Notes under the pieces: model-generated
What the model was told of the DNA's origin: nothing
What the model saw: the letters and a program-made list of their open reading frames with translations, nothing else
Database searches by the model: none
Position numbers and translations under genes: made by a program
Part shown: positions 5,574-5,784 of the stretch, in pieces
How the letters are laid out: each line of letters begins with the position of its first letter
Position numbering within the stretch: the stretch's first letter is position 1
Origin: CAZFAP01 sp964516325
GTDB taxonomy: Bacteria; Auribacterota; JABMQX01
NCBI GenBank assembly: GCA_964516325.1
Contig: CAZFAP010000231.1
Span: 1-5,784 of the forward strand
DNA length: 5,784 nucleotides
Direction: 5' to 3'

Positions 5574-5784
5574 ATGAGAACACGTAACTCATTCAAGGTT
5601 GACAGGACGGTTTTCACGGTAACGCCGTTGTCCGGCCCTTCCGGCGAGAAAGAGTACTGGCTCTCGAACACGCCTCACGAACGGCTGCAAGCTGTAGAAA
5701 TCTTACGGCGGATGAACTATGGCTACGACGCATGTACCGCCCGACTTCAAAGAATTCTTGAGATTGCTCAACGCTCATCAAGTT
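5574..5784 (+). CDS. Small protein of a putative toxin-antitoxin-like pair (3' end outside window)
   Basis: The frame is open from ATG 5574 to the window edge with 70 complete codons and no stop. AGGA (5567-5570) lies close upstream. The protein begins 'MRTRNSFKVDRTVF' and contains 'YWLSNTPHERLQAVEILRR' and 'YGYDACTARLQRILEIAQR'. I recall this pattern (YWLS.TPEERL..LE.LRR...G....TARLQR) from small hypothetical proteins, usually under 100 residues, encoded just before nucleotidyltransferase-like genes. Here such a gene seems to start inside it at 5719. The function is unproven; a partner or inhibitor role in a two-gene module is inferred. No signal peptide is seen, so it is probably cytoplasmic. 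The end is probably just beyond the window. Confidence 0.65.
   Translation, partial: MRTRNSFKVDRTVFTVTPLSGPSGEKEYWLSNTPHERLQAVEILRRMNYGYDACTARLQRILEIAQRSSS
5719..5784 (+). CDS. N-terminus of a probable nucleotidyltransferase-type protein (partial)
   Basis: Only the first 22 codons lie in the window. The protein begins 'MATTHVPPDFKEFLRLLN' and continues 'AHQV'. This matches, from memory, the opening of DUF6036/AbiEii-like nucleotidyltransferases, in which 'DF.EFL.LLN.H.V' is followed by a 'GGYAV..HG' and 'D.D' active-site region; that part is outside the window and not seen. The start overlaps the preceding gene in another frame by at least 65 nt. A weak purine-rich GGCGGA lies about 6 nt upstream. 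The overlap suggests coupled translation, as expected for a paired module. Confidence 0.5.
   Translation, partial: MATTHVPPDFKEFLRLLNAHQV

Overview
The window looks like a scaffold piece from an uncultivated, GC-rich Gram-negative bacterium. Supporting signs are two lipoprotein signal peptides, sigma70-type promoters, Shine-Dalgarno sites, and secreted CARDB and LamG proteins whose C-termini end in 'FYRL' and 'FFRI'. That last habit is common in Verrucomicrobiota, Kiritimatiellota and related lineages, so a PVC-like or neighbouring phylum is my inference; the sequence alone does not fix the taxon. A run of exactly 100 N (491-590) marks a scaffolding gap of unknown true length.

Layout. (1) 47-1178, minus: a secreted protein with a signal peptide, at least two near-identical CARDB repeats of 354 bp, and a C-terminal beta-rich tail. 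The gap lies inside the second repeat and artificially shifts the frame. (2) 1179-1687: a divergent intergenic region with a likely promoter for each side. The rightward promoter (TTGACA, 17 nt, TAATAT) is followed at once by a terminator-like hairpin, so it makes either a short RNA of about 90 nt or an attenuated leader. (3) 1688-3344, plus: three genes joined by ATGA overlaps. Two encode small lipoproteins of unknown function and the third a papain-like (C1A) cysteine peptidase. The peptidase has its Gln/Cys half and its His/Asn half in one reading frame, separated by a single TGA where a TGG Trp codon would fit. (4) 3519-5291, plus: a secreted 590-residue protein with a LamG/jellyroll domain, a propeller-like region and a short C-terminal module. 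(5) 5574-end, plus: two genes cut by the window edge and overlapping out of frame. They are a small protein with a 'YWLSNTPHERLQAVEILRR' motif and the start of what looks like a nucleotidyltransferase-type protein (DUF6036/AbiEii-like), together resembling a toxin-antitoxin-style pair.

How the parts fit. The CARDB and LamG proteins are probably exported or cell-surface proteins. The lipoprotein-lipoprotein-peptidase set is a translationally coupled unit whose role is unknown. Its main puzzle is whether the peptidase is dead, mis-sequenced or read through. The right-edge pair belongs to a different functional class and may be the edge of an accessory or defence-like segment. There are no tRNA, rRNA, CRISPR array or transposase signatures.
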